From contig JAHELO010000003.1 in assembly GCA_024644145.1 (NCBI GenBank), positions 1-8,331 of the forward strand: DNA of 8,331 nt. The letters are read 5' to 3'. Under the pieces are notes generated by a model. The model was given only the letters and a program-made list of their open reading frames with translations. It had not been told where the DNA came from and searched no databases. The first letter of the stretch is position 1. Every line of letters starts with the position of its first letter. The position numbers were made by a program, and so were the translations under genes. This DNA comes from Christiangramia sp. Lineage in GTDB: Bacteria; Bacteroidota; Bacteroidia; Flavobacteriales; Flavobacteriaceae. Shown here piece after piece: positions 1-5,874 of the stretch.

Positions 1-105
1 ATTAGCAGTCTCTGAGAGCGTTTCCCTGCGTTCGAGATGGCTAATAATTTAGCTTTTGCTGAATGTGTAATTCTTGTATTATTGGCGAAGCTTCATACAC
101 CTCAA
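1..105. other. No recognisable gene; 3' flank of ppx
   Basis: I find no convincing coding region here on either strand. On the plus strand the three frames close at 3-5 (TAG), 13-15 (TGA), 42-44 (TAA) and 50-52 (TAG), so at most the last few codons of a gene entering from the left could be present. On the minus strand a frame stays open to the window edge but has no ATG. A short inverted repeat GCTAA-TAAT-TTAGC lies at 40-53. The plus-strand terminator at 124-155 suggests this segment is the 3' end or trailer of a rightward transcript that starts outside the window. Confidence 0.4.
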
Positions 106-1728
106 TTAAATAGATTTAACATGGCCTTTCTCACCTGGAGAAAGGCTTGTTTTTTCAGGGTCATTTAAATTAACCGCATAAAATTCAAGTTTTTTCCCGG
201 TTACCTTCTCAAGGAGATCTGATTTTCTTTCTGCACCCCAGATCTCTAATTCCGGGTCCCCAATAGTGGTTAAATAGAAGTTCACTTTATCTTCCCGGTT
301 ATCGATCTCGAGTTTTTGAACATTCTGGTAGTGACTGCGGTCCAGTCCATCTGCAACTCTCAGGATGCCCGAAAGTTTTTTCACCCTAATTCGTAAATTT
401 TTATCAAGACTAGAATAGAACTCATGTCTTTTTTTAGGTGTTGACCTTCGGTGATACCTCGCTACATTAGCGATAATATTAATCTCATCTTCTGTAAATC
501 CCCTTAGATCTGAATGCCTGATGAGGTACATTGCATGTTTATGGTGCTTCCTGTAAGAAATATAATATCCAATATCATGAGTTAAAGCAGCATATTCCAG
601 CAATTCACGATCTGATTCTGCCAGTTCCAGTTCTTCCTGGAATTCATCAAAGAGCTTCAATGCCATTTGGGCAACATGGGTGGAATGGGCTTCCATCCAG
701 TTGCACTTCCGTAGGAGTTCATAGATACTTCGCTTGCGGGGATCGGGAAAATTAGCCACCAGTTCAAGCTGTGGCCTCTCTTTTTTGAGGTAGTTCAGGA
801 TCATCCCATCCCTTAAAGCGGCTTCAGAGATCCTGATCTCTTCGATGTTGAATTTTTTAAGAAGATATTTTACCAGGACCATACCGGGGTTGATGATATC
901 AATTCGTTTTTCGTCCAATTCACTGATTTTCTTTCGCTCATTGCGGTCTAACTTTATAAACTCCTTATACAATTCCATGAAATCTGAAGCCTGAAAAGCG
1001 AGTTCATTCAGAGTCATATTTGCAGTAAGCGAAGTTCGTTTTGCGATCATGGCTCCAATATTCTCCATGGTTCCAGAGGAGCCTATCATTGTCTTTATTT
1101 GATGTTCCTTTATGATCTCTGAGATCTCCTTTAAAGTTTTCTTATAATGTTTTCGTAGATCCTTGATTTCACTTTTAGAAATGGGATCGTTCTTTACATA
1201 TTGGGCAGACATCCTGGCCACACCAAGTTTCAGGCTGTTGTGATATAGAAACTTTTCATTGTTTCCTACGATAAACTCTACGCTCCCACCGCCTATATCC
1301 ACCATTAGAACCATTTCTTCACCCAGGGCAATGCTATGCCTTACCGCATATCCAATTAGTTCAGCTTCCATTTTACCGGGGATCGCCCGTGCTTTAATTC
1401 CAACCTCATCTTTCATTTGCTGAATAAAATCTCCGCCATTTTTAGCTTCCCTTATTGCTGAGGTCGCAAAAGCAATTATTTCTTCCACCTTCTGAGAGTC
1501 ACACAAAAATTTTATCCTTTGTAATGCATCAAGCCCACGTTGCATGGCCTGTTCGCTGAGGTGATTATCCATACCTTTTTCGGCAAGGATGACCATTTCT
1601 TTTAATTTATCTATAGTTCGGTAGCTGCCGTCCGGATATATGTCTACAAGAACTGCATGAAAAGAATTCGTTCCCAGGTCTATGGCAGCGATGCGTTTTA
1701 CAGGAGTGGATGTAGTGTTTTGTTCCAT
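106..1728 (-). CDS. ppx: Exopolyphosphatase / pppGpp phosphatase, Ppx/GppA family with HD domain
   Basis: This 540-residue cytoplasmic enzyme is expected to remove terminal phosphates from polyphosphate and/or convert pppGpp to ppGpp. The N-terminal ASKHA-type phosphatase half starts with the phosphate-binding motif AAIDLGTNSFH (residues 14-24). It continues with ATSAIREAKNG (88-98), the IPGKMEAELI segment that carries the acidic catalytic region (116-125), DIGGGSVE (144-151) and a GSSGT loop. From about residue 330 an HD-type domain follows, with HD at 384-385 and a downstream YHRR segment. The length is close to that of long-form E. coli Ppx (about 513 residues), not short Ppx2 or GppA-only forms. 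The ATG at 1728 is the first start before AAIDLG and leaves a normal short N-terminus. The gene is divergent from rplY. No ppk is visible next to it. Its last codons overlap a plus-strand terminator hairpin. Whether polyphosphate or pppGpp is preferred cannot be read from the sequence. Confidence 0.93.
   Translation of the reverse strand: MEQNTTSTPVKRIAAIDLGTNSFHAVLVDIYPDGSYRTIDKLKEMVILAEKGMDNHLSEQAMQRGLDALQRIKFLCDSQKVEEIIAFATSAIREAKNGGDFIQQMKDEVGIKARAIPGKMEAELIGYAVRHSIALGEEMVLMVDIGGGSVEFIVGNNEKFLYHNSLKLGVARMSAQYVKNDPISKSEIKDLRKHYKKTLKEISEIIKEHQIKTMIGSSGTMENIGAMIAKRTSLTANMTLNELAFQASDFMELYKEFIKLDRNERKKISELDEKRIDIINPGMVLVKYLLKKFNIEEIRISEAALRDGMILNYLKKERPQLELVANFPDPRKRSIYELLRKCNWMEAHSTHVAQMALKLFDEFQEELELAESDRELLEYAALTHDIGYYISYRKHHKHAMYLIRHSDLRGFTEDEINIIANVARYHRRSTPKKRHEFYSSLDKNLRIRVKKLSGILRVADGLDRSHYQNVQKLEIDNREDKVNFYLTTIGDPELEIWGAERKSDLLEKVTGKKLEFYAVNLNDPEKTSLSPGEKGHVKSI
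124..155 (+). terminator. Plus-strand intrinsic terminator inside the 3' end of ppx
   Basis: A perfect 9-bp stem, GCCTTTCTC (124-132) with GAGAAAGGC (138-146), encloses a 5-nt loop and is followed by TTGTTTTTT (147-155). The T-tract is on the plus strand only, and on the minus strand the stem is followed by mixed sequence. The signal therefore suits a rightward transcript arriving from the left of the window and not ppx itself. The hairpin encodes residues 528-535 of the ppx product on the other strand. Confidence 0.72.
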
Positions 1729-1748
1729 TCTTCAGTGACTATTACCCT

Positions 1749-1785
1749 TCAATTTACTGAAAATTGATGTTGATCCCTTATAAGG
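1749..1785. promoter_or_regulatory. Candidate operator dyads upstream of ppx
   Basis: Two symmetric elements lie 21 to 57 bp upstream of the ppx start codon. One is a perfect 7-bp inverted repeat, TCAATTT (1749-1755), a 5-nt spacer, and AAATTGA (1761-1767). The other is a perfect 10-bp palindrome, CCTTATAAGG (1776-1785). They could be protein-binding sites or leader structures controlling ppx. AT-rich dyads of this size also arise by chance, and no regulator can be named. Confidence 0.3.
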
Positions 1786-1941
1786 TTTTGTGAAATAGTT
1801 GAGGTGACATGCTTGAAAATTAAAATGCTCCCGGTATAGTTTTAAAGATTTGCCATTAAAAACCATATAAGTAGAAACACCTATTTTTAGTTACTATCTC
1901 AAATCAAACCTGGATTCCGTAGAACATTTTAAGCCACAGGG

Positions 1942-1972
1942 TTTTATAGATAAATAAAAAGACTTACTTTTG
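1942..1972 (+). promoter_or_regulatory. Bacteroidota-type promoter for rplY
   Basis: The sequence TACTTTTG at 1965-1972 matches the -7 consensus TAnnTTTG used by the Bacteroidota housekeeping sigma factor exactly. A T-rich stretch at 1942-1945 lies at the correct distance for a degenerate -33 element (consensus TTG). Transcription would begin near 1979 and give a leader of about 70 nt before the rplY start. This is an inference from consensus matching. Confidence 0.6.
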
Positions 1973-1982
1973 CAGCCAAATT

Positions 1983-2027
1983 TTTGCGCAAATGAAGGCA
2001 GTCCAAAAGTGACCAGACGACATTTGC
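1983..2027 (+). promoter_or_regulatory. Structured rplY leader (inverted repeat)
   Basis: The predicted 5' leader of rplY holds a perfect 7-bp inverted repeat, GCAAATG (1988-1994) and CATTTGC (2021-2027), enclosing 26 nt that contain a smaller GTC/GAC pairing. It overlaps a 10-bp palindrome, TTTGCGCAAA (1983-1992). Ribosomal-protein leaders are often targets of autoregulation, but no known motif is recognised here, so a regulatory role is only a possibility. Confidence 0.3.
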
Positions 2028-2050
2028 TAATAACAATTTAAATTATACAA

Positions 2051-2704
2051 ATGAAATCAATTACGATCAACGGATCTAAAAGAGAAAGCGTAGGCAAGAA
2101 GGCAACTAAAGCACTACGTAATGCTGGACAGGTTCCTTGCGTATTGTACGGGGTAGAAGGTGATCCACTACACTTTGCAGCAGAGGAAATCGCATTTAAA
2201 GATTTAGTGTATACTCCAGATGTACACACAGTAAAAATCAAATTGAAGGATGGAAGTTCTTACGATGCGATCTTACAGGACATTCAATTCCACCCTGTAT
2301 CAGATGCGATCCTTCACATCGATTTCTATCAGATATTTGATGATAAACCAATTACTATGGAGATTCCTGTTCACACTGAAGGTGTTGCAAGAGGAGTTAA
2401 GAATGGTGGTGTACTTCGTTACAACCTTCGTCGTCTTAAGGTAAGAGGTTTACCTGGAGATCTTCCAGATTATATCGTTGCAGATGTGACTAAACTTAAA
2501 ATTGGTCAGAAATTATATGTAACCGGTGTAGCAAGTGATGACTATGTAATTCAGCATCCAGATAACACGGTTATTTGCCAGGTTAGAACTTCTCGTAACA
2601 TTGTCGCTCTTGATGATGAGGACGAAGATGAAGTTGCAGCAGATGAAGTACCAGCTACTGAAACTGATGATGTGGCAGCAGTAAAAGGAGGAGAAGATAA
2701 CTAG
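2051..2704 (+). CDS. rplY: 50S ribosomal protein L25 (TL5/CTC type)
   Basis: This 217-residue protein of the large ribosomal subunit binds 5S rRNA. The N-terminal L25 domain (about residues 1-92) shows the family start: a short beta strand, then a basic stretch [20 protein letters not shown] and the VLYG turn. The C-terminal beta domain of TL5/CTC proteins (about 93-190) includes [15 protein letters not shown]. This is the long form and not the short L25 of about 95 residues found in E. coli. A strongly acidic tail (from about residue 189, rich in D and E) ends the protein, as in other bacterial long forms. The ATG at 2051 follows an A-rich, Shine-Dalgarno-free leader, normal for flavobacteria. 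The gene has its own promoter and a strong terminator, so it is probably transcribed alone. Confidence 0.95.
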   Translation: MKSITINGSKRESVGKKATKALRNAGQVPCVLYGVEGDPLHFAAEEIAFKDLVYTPDVHTVKIKLKDGSSYDAILQDIQFHPVSDAILHIDFYQIFDDKPITMEIPVHTEGVARGVKNGGVLRYNLRRLKVRGLPGDLPDYIVADVTKLKIGQKLYVTGVASDDYVIQHPDNTVICQVRTSRNIVALDDEDEDEVAADEVPATETDDVAAVKGGEDN

Positions 2705-2725
2705 TATCTTTCTTTAAATATATTT

Positions 2726-2755
2726 AAAAAGCATTCCGTTTCGGGATGCTTTTTT
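2726..2755 (+). terminator. Intrinsic terminator of rplY
   Basis: A 13-bp stem pairs 2726-2738 (AAAAAGCATTCCG) with 2742-2754, with a single G-U wobble and a 3-nt loop. It runs into TTTTTT (2750-2755), 21 nt after the rplY stop codon. The A-rich upstream arm pairing with the T-tract could make it work in both directions, though no minus-strand gene ends here. Confidence 0.88.
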
Positions 2756-2793
2756 ATTTGAATCAAATTTATAATTGCATTTAGTTTTTCCCA

Positions 2794-2824
2794 TTTAAAA
2801 AGTAGCCGATTAATTTTATCTTTA
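2794..2824 (+). promoter_or_regulatory. Possible promoter for the pth-ribF-carboxylase cluster
   Basis: TATCTTTA at 2817-2824 matches TAnnTTTG in seven of eight positions, and TTT at 2794-2796 sits 20 nt upstream as a poor -33 element. A start near 2830 would leave only about 10 nt before the ATG at 2841. The strong terminator just upstream means this cluster needs a promoter in this gap. A weaker alternative is TATAATTG at 2770-2777. Confidence 0.35.
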
Positions 2825-2840
2825 CCAAAAAAGAAATCGA

Positions 2841-3467
2841 ATGCTTTCATTCTTCGGAAGGATTTTAGGAAAAACAGAGACCGCGGAGAAAACAGATCCC
2901 ATGAAGAAATTTTTGATCGTTGGCCTTGGGAATATTGGCCCAAAATATGAAAATACAAGACATAATATAGGATTCAAGATCCTGGAAGAACTTGCCCGGG
3001 AAAAAGAAGTGACCTTTGAAACCCAGAAACTGGGAGATGTAGCAAGCTTTAAATTTAAGGGCCGCACCTTTGTAATGCTAAAGCCCAGTACCTATATGAA
3101 CCTAAGCGGAAAGGCAGTGAATTACTGGATGCAAAAAGAGAAGATTTCCCTGGAGAATTTACTGGTGGTGACAGATGATCTTAATCTTCCTTTCGGAACT
3201 TTGAGACTTAAGACCAAGGGCAGTGATGGAGGTCATAACGGACTCAAGGATATTCAGGCTCAATTGAATACTACTAAATATAACAGGTTAAGATTTGGAA
3301 TTAGCGATGAGTTTTCAAAAGGAAACCAGGTAGATTATGTTCTGGGTGAATGGGATGAGCAGGAATTAAAAAAATTACCTGAAAGGCTTAAAACTTCAGC
3401 AGAGTTGATACAATCTTTCGGAACCGCTGGAGTTTCCAATACAATGAATACATTTAACGGCAAATAG
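2841..3467 (+). CDS. pth: Peptidyl-tRNA hydrolase
   Basis: This cytoplasmic enzyme hydrolyses the ester bond of peptidyl-tRNAs released by stalled ribosomes and so recycles tRNA. All active-site positions of bacterial Pth are present: N31 in GLGNIG, H41 in NTRHNIG (the catalytic histidine, E. coli His20), N87 in TYMNLSG, D112 in TDDLNLP and N133 in GHNGLKD. The usual GLGNPG proline is isoleucine. Counted from the ATG at 2841 the protein has 208 residues. The core begins at Met21 (2901), so the first 20 residues are an extension with a small hydrophobic stretch ([10 protein letters not shown]). Starting at Met21 would give 188 residues, near the family norm. I prefer 2841 because the candidate promoter lies just upstream, but the choice is uncertain. 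The gene ends 6 bp before ribF and shares its reading frame. Confidence 0.93.
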   Translation: MLSFFGRILGKTETAEKTDPMKKFLIVGLGNIGPKYENTRHNIGFKILEELAREKEVTFETQKLGDVASFKFKGRTFVMLKPSTYMNLSGKAVNYWMQKEKISLENLLVVTDDLNLPFGTLRLKTKGSDGGHNGLKDIQAQLNTTKYNRLRFGISDEFSKGNQVDYVLGEWDEQELKKLPERLKTSAELIQSFGTAGVSNTMNTFNGK

Positions 3468-3473
3468 CAGGAT

Positions 3474-4409
3474 TTGGAAGAATACAAAGGAGCAAACTCA
3501 TTTATAAGTGATAGGCAAACCGTGGTTACTATTGGTACTTTTGATGGGGTACATGTAGGTCACCGAAAGATCATTGAACGCCTGGTGAATTCTGCAAATG
3601 CAAATAACCTGGATTCGGTGGTGCTTACTTTTTTTCCTCATCCAAGAATGGTCCTGCAGCAGGAAAGCGGGATCCAGCTTATTAATACCATTGAAGAAAG
3701 AAAGCGACTTTTAAAAGAGACCGGGATAGACCACCTGGTTGTGCACCCATTCACACATCAATTCTCAAGGTTGACCGCTCTTGAATTTGTTCGTGATATT
3801 CTTGTAAATAAACTGAAGGCTAAAAAGATTATAATTGGTTACGATCACAGATTTGGCCGGAACAGAACGGCAGATATCAATGATCTGAAACAGTTTGGGC
3901 AGGAATTTGGTTTTGATGTTGAAGAGATTAGTCAGCAGGATGTGGAGCAAGTGGCTGTTAGCTCTACTAAAATAAGGAATGCCCTTTTGGAAGGACGCGT
4001 AGAACGAGCAAATTTGTATCTGGAGCATCCGTTCAGCCTATATGGGAAGATCGTGAAAGGCCGGGGAATTGGCAAGGACCTCGGATTTCCAACAGCAAAC
4101 CTGGAGATCGAAGAAGATTATAAGCTCATCCCGAAAAATGGAGTCTATGTGGTGAGGAGCGTGATAGATGGCATAAAGACTTACGGGATGATGAATATTG
4201 GTACCAACCCCACAGTAGGAGGTAAAGCAAAAACCATTGAGGCTAATTTTTTCGAACTTGATAAAGACCTTTACGGGAAATCACTGGAAATAGAATTGCT
4301 GGTAAGGATAAGGGACGAAAAGAAATTTGGATCTATTGAGGACCTTAAGCTGGCGATGAAGCAAGACCGTGCTTTTTCCATGCAGTATATAAAAGATAAC
4401 TATGCTTAA
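3474..4409 (+). CDS. ribF: Bifunctional riboflavin kinase / FMN adenylyltransferase (FAD synthetase)
   Basis: This cytoplasmic enzyme phosphorylates riboflavin to FMN and then adenylates FMN to FAD. The N-terminal nucleotidyltransferase domain (about residues 14-180) has GTFDGVHVGH (21-30), a variant of the HxGH-type nucleotide-binding motif, then FFPHP (53-57), IGYDHRFG (121-128) and SSTKIR (163-168). The C-terminal flavokinase domain (about 183-305) has KGRGIGKDLGFPTANL (195-210) and the MMNIGTNPT segment. The length of 311 residues is typical. The start is TTG: the pth stop codon TAG lies in the same frame three codons upstream and no ATG follows before the first motif, so TTG at 3474 is the only sensible choice. 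The last 8 bp overlap the start of the carboxylase-like gene, which indicates an operon with translational coupling. Confidence 0.95.
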   Translation: MEEYKGANSFISDRQTVVTIGTFDGVHVGHRKIIERLVNSANANNLDSVVLTFFPHPRMVLQQESGIQLINTIEERKRLLKETGIDHLVVHPFTHQFSRLTALEFVRDILVNKLKAKKIIIGYDHRFGRNRTADINDLKQFGQEFGFDVEEISQQDVEQVAVSSTKIRNALLEGRVERANLYLEHPFSLYGKIVKGRGIGKDLGFPTANLEIEEDYKLIPKNGVYVVRSVIDGIKTYGMMNIGTNPTVGGKAKTIEANFFELDKDLYGKSLEIELLVRIRDEKKFGSIEDLKLAMKQDRAFSMQYIKDNYA

Positions 4410-5727
4410 CCGGTGGTTATTTAAACAGGTAGATAATTCGGCACTTGTAGTATTTCGTGTGCTTTTTGGGCTGTTAATAGCCATCGAAGCTTTCGGGGCT
4501 ATATTTACCGGTTGGATTAGAAGAACCCTAATTGAGCCAGATTTTACTTTCAATTTCATTGGTTTTGAATTCCTTCAGCCACTTCCTGGTGACGGAATGT
4601 TGTGGTATTATGGGGTAATGGGCCTGTTTGGGATCTTTGTAATGCTAGGGTTTAAATACCGGCTTTCAATAATTATATATGGTATTATGTGGGCTGCAGT
4701 GTATCTAATGCAGAAATCCTCTTATAATAACCATTACTACCTGTTAATGCTTCTTTGCTTTATCATGGCCTTTTTGCCCGCACACCGTGCCTTCTCGCTG
4801 GATGCGAAAATGAGTCCGTCTATTAAAAAAATAGCCATGTCTCGATGGGTGTGGGTGGTAATCGTTCTTCAGTTATGGATTGTCTACACTTATGCTTCAG
4901 TGGCTAAACTATATCCTGACTGGCTGGATGGCAGTTTTCCTGCCCTTTTAATGAGTTCTAAAAGAGATTACTGGCTGGTGGGAGAATTTTTACAGCAAGG
5001 CTGGATTCGATATGCGATCGCTTATTTCGGCTTGCTTTTCGACCTTTTGATCATTCCTTTATTACTGTGGCGAAAGACACGGGTTCCTATATTTCTTGCG
5101 GCCATATTCTTTCACCTCTTTAATAGCTTTATTTTTCACATTGGCATATTTCCCTATATGTCTCTCGCCTTCTGTATATTTTTCTTTCCATCAGAAAAGA
5201 TCAATAGAATATTTCTCCGGAATAAAAAGGAGCATTATGATAAAGGTGAAATTATCATCCCATCATATCGGAATATTCTTATTCCTTCACTCATCGTCTG
5301 GTTTGTAATACAACTATGTTTGCCATTAAGACACTGGTTTTTTCAGGATGATGTGTTGTGGACAGAGGAAGGTCATCGTCTAAGCTGGCGTATGATGCTT
5401 AGAGGGAAATCGGGGCAGGTAAATTTCAAGGTTGTAGAAAAGGGAACCAGCGATACTATTGTAGTTGATAAAAAAGAATATCTCTCCAGGAAGCAGCTAC
5501 GGGCCATTTCCTCCAAACCCGATCTCATCTGGCAATTTGCCCAGCGTCTTGAAGAAGATTATGCTAAAAAAGGAAAAAAAGTAGAGGTATATGTAGACGG
5601 CAAAGTGAGCGTGAATGGAGGACCATATAAAAGGCTCATTGATCCTAAGGTTGATCTTGCTGCTGAGAAATGGCAGCATTTTAAACATCACGACTGGATT
5701 CTTCCTTCTAATTCCCAGATAAAATAG
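4402..5727 (+). CDS. Vitamin K-dependent gamma-carboxylase-like membrane protein (HTTM domain)
   Basis: This 441-residue inner-membrane protein belongs to the family of human gamma-glutamyl carboxylase, which couples oxidation of reduced vitamin K to its epoxide with carboxylation of glutamate in protein substrates. Hydrophobic segments lie near residues 13-35, 66-83, 88-104, 112-127, 149-168, 204-223, 228-247, 249-263 and 291-309. From memory of the human protein, YNNHYYLL (108-115) matches its WNNHSYLY. AHRAFS (127-132) places H128 at human His160. AKLYPDWLDG (168-177) places K169 at Lys218, the catalytic base. HLFNSFIFHIGIFPY (238-252) matches a further membrane motif. The non-membrane C-terminal part (about 313-441) also aligns, through SWRMM (328-332) and DPKVDL (414-419) followed by W424, F427 and W432. 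It overlaps ribF by 8 bp (ATGCTTAA). Bacteria of this group normally contain menaquinone, a plausible quinone substrate, but no epoxide reductase gene or protein substrate is visible. The reaction in the cell is unknown. Confidence 0.85.
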   Translation: MLNRWLFKQVDNSALVVFRVLFGLLIAIEAFGAIFTGWIRRTLIEPDFTFNFIGFEFLQPLPGDGMLWYYGVMGLFGIFVMLGFKYRLSIIIYGIMWAAVYLMQKSSYNNHYYLLMLLCFIMAFLPAHRAFSLDAKMSPSIKKIAMSRWVWVVIVLQLWIVYTYASVAKLYPDWLDGSFPALLMSSKRDYWLVGEFLQQGWIRYAIAYFGLLFDLLIIPLLLWRKTRVPIFLAAIFFHLFNSFIFHIGIFPYMSLAFCIFFFPSEKINRIFLRNKKEHYDKGEIIIPSYRNILIPSLIVWFVIQLCLPLRHWFFQDDVLWTEEGHRLSWRMMLRGKSGQVNFKVVEKGTSDTIVVDKKEYLSRKQLRAISSKPDLIWQFAQRLEEDYAKKGKKVEVYVDGKVSVNGGPYKRLIDPKVDLAAEKWQHFKHHDWILPSNSQIK

Positions 5728-5822
5728 ATAGAATTCTTAAATCTTGGATTGACTTGGTCTTTTTAGGCAGGGAGGTTAGTGAATACCATAGTTACAACAA
5801 TGATTTTCTTACACGCTTTTGT

Positions 5823-5830
5823 TACATTTG
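5823..5830 (+). promoter_or_regulatory. -7 element of the probable serS promoter
   Basis: TACATTTG matches the Bacteroidota -7 consensus TAnnTTTG exactly and lies 44 bp upstream of the serS ATG, so transcription would start near 5837 with a leader of about 38 nt. A clean TTG -33 element is not visible, and the nearest T-run (5804-5807) is slightly too close. The 147-bp gap shows no good terminator for the upstream gene, so some serS expression by readthrough is possible. Confidence 0.55.
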
Positions 5831-5874
5831 CAGCTTGTAGAAAATATAAACGGCAAATTAAATAAACCCGCCAC

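Larger units (their letters stand above)
1729..2050. other. Divergent ppx-rplY intergenic region (322 bp)
   Basis: I see no coding region or RNA gene here. The ppx-proximal part contains two dyad elements (1749-1767 and 1776-1785). The middle (about 1800-1940) is AT-rich without recognisable structure, apart from a weak GTTTTAA/TTAAAAAC inverted repeat (1839-1845 and 1856-1863). The rplY-proximal part carries a Bacteroidota-type promoter and a leader of about 70 nt with an inverted repeat. I could not find a TAnnTTTG element for ppx on the minus strand. Confidence 0.6.

Noticed and set aside
1..60. Possible tRNA or tmRNA 3' end suggested by GTTCGAG near 30-36
   Set aside because: The flanking bases do not form a 5-bp T-stem and no acceptor or anticodon arm can be drawn.
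531..755. Plus-strand open frame of 74 codons inside ppx
   Set aside because: It lies entirely within a well-supported minus-strand gene, has no recognisable domain and no promoter, and so is a shadow frame.
1992..2012. Possible upstream micro-ORF (MKAVQK) in the rplY leader
   Set aside because: It has six codons with no ribosome binding signal or regulatory codon run. Its ATG is part of the inverted repeat and is likely incidental.
2928..2933. Pth motif GLGNIG instead of GLGNPG
   Set aside because: The proline is not catalytic, the asparagine is kept, and this variant appears common in flavobacteria.
5728..5790. Weak hairpin GAC-TTG-GTC followed by TTTTT after the carboxylase-like gene
   Set aside because: The stem has only 3 bp and cannot be supported as a terminator.
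5800..5865. Small ATG open frame of 22 codons upstream of serS
   Set aside because: It overlaps the probable serS -7 element and predicted transcription start, has no ribosome binding signal and no recognisable sequence, and is likely chance.
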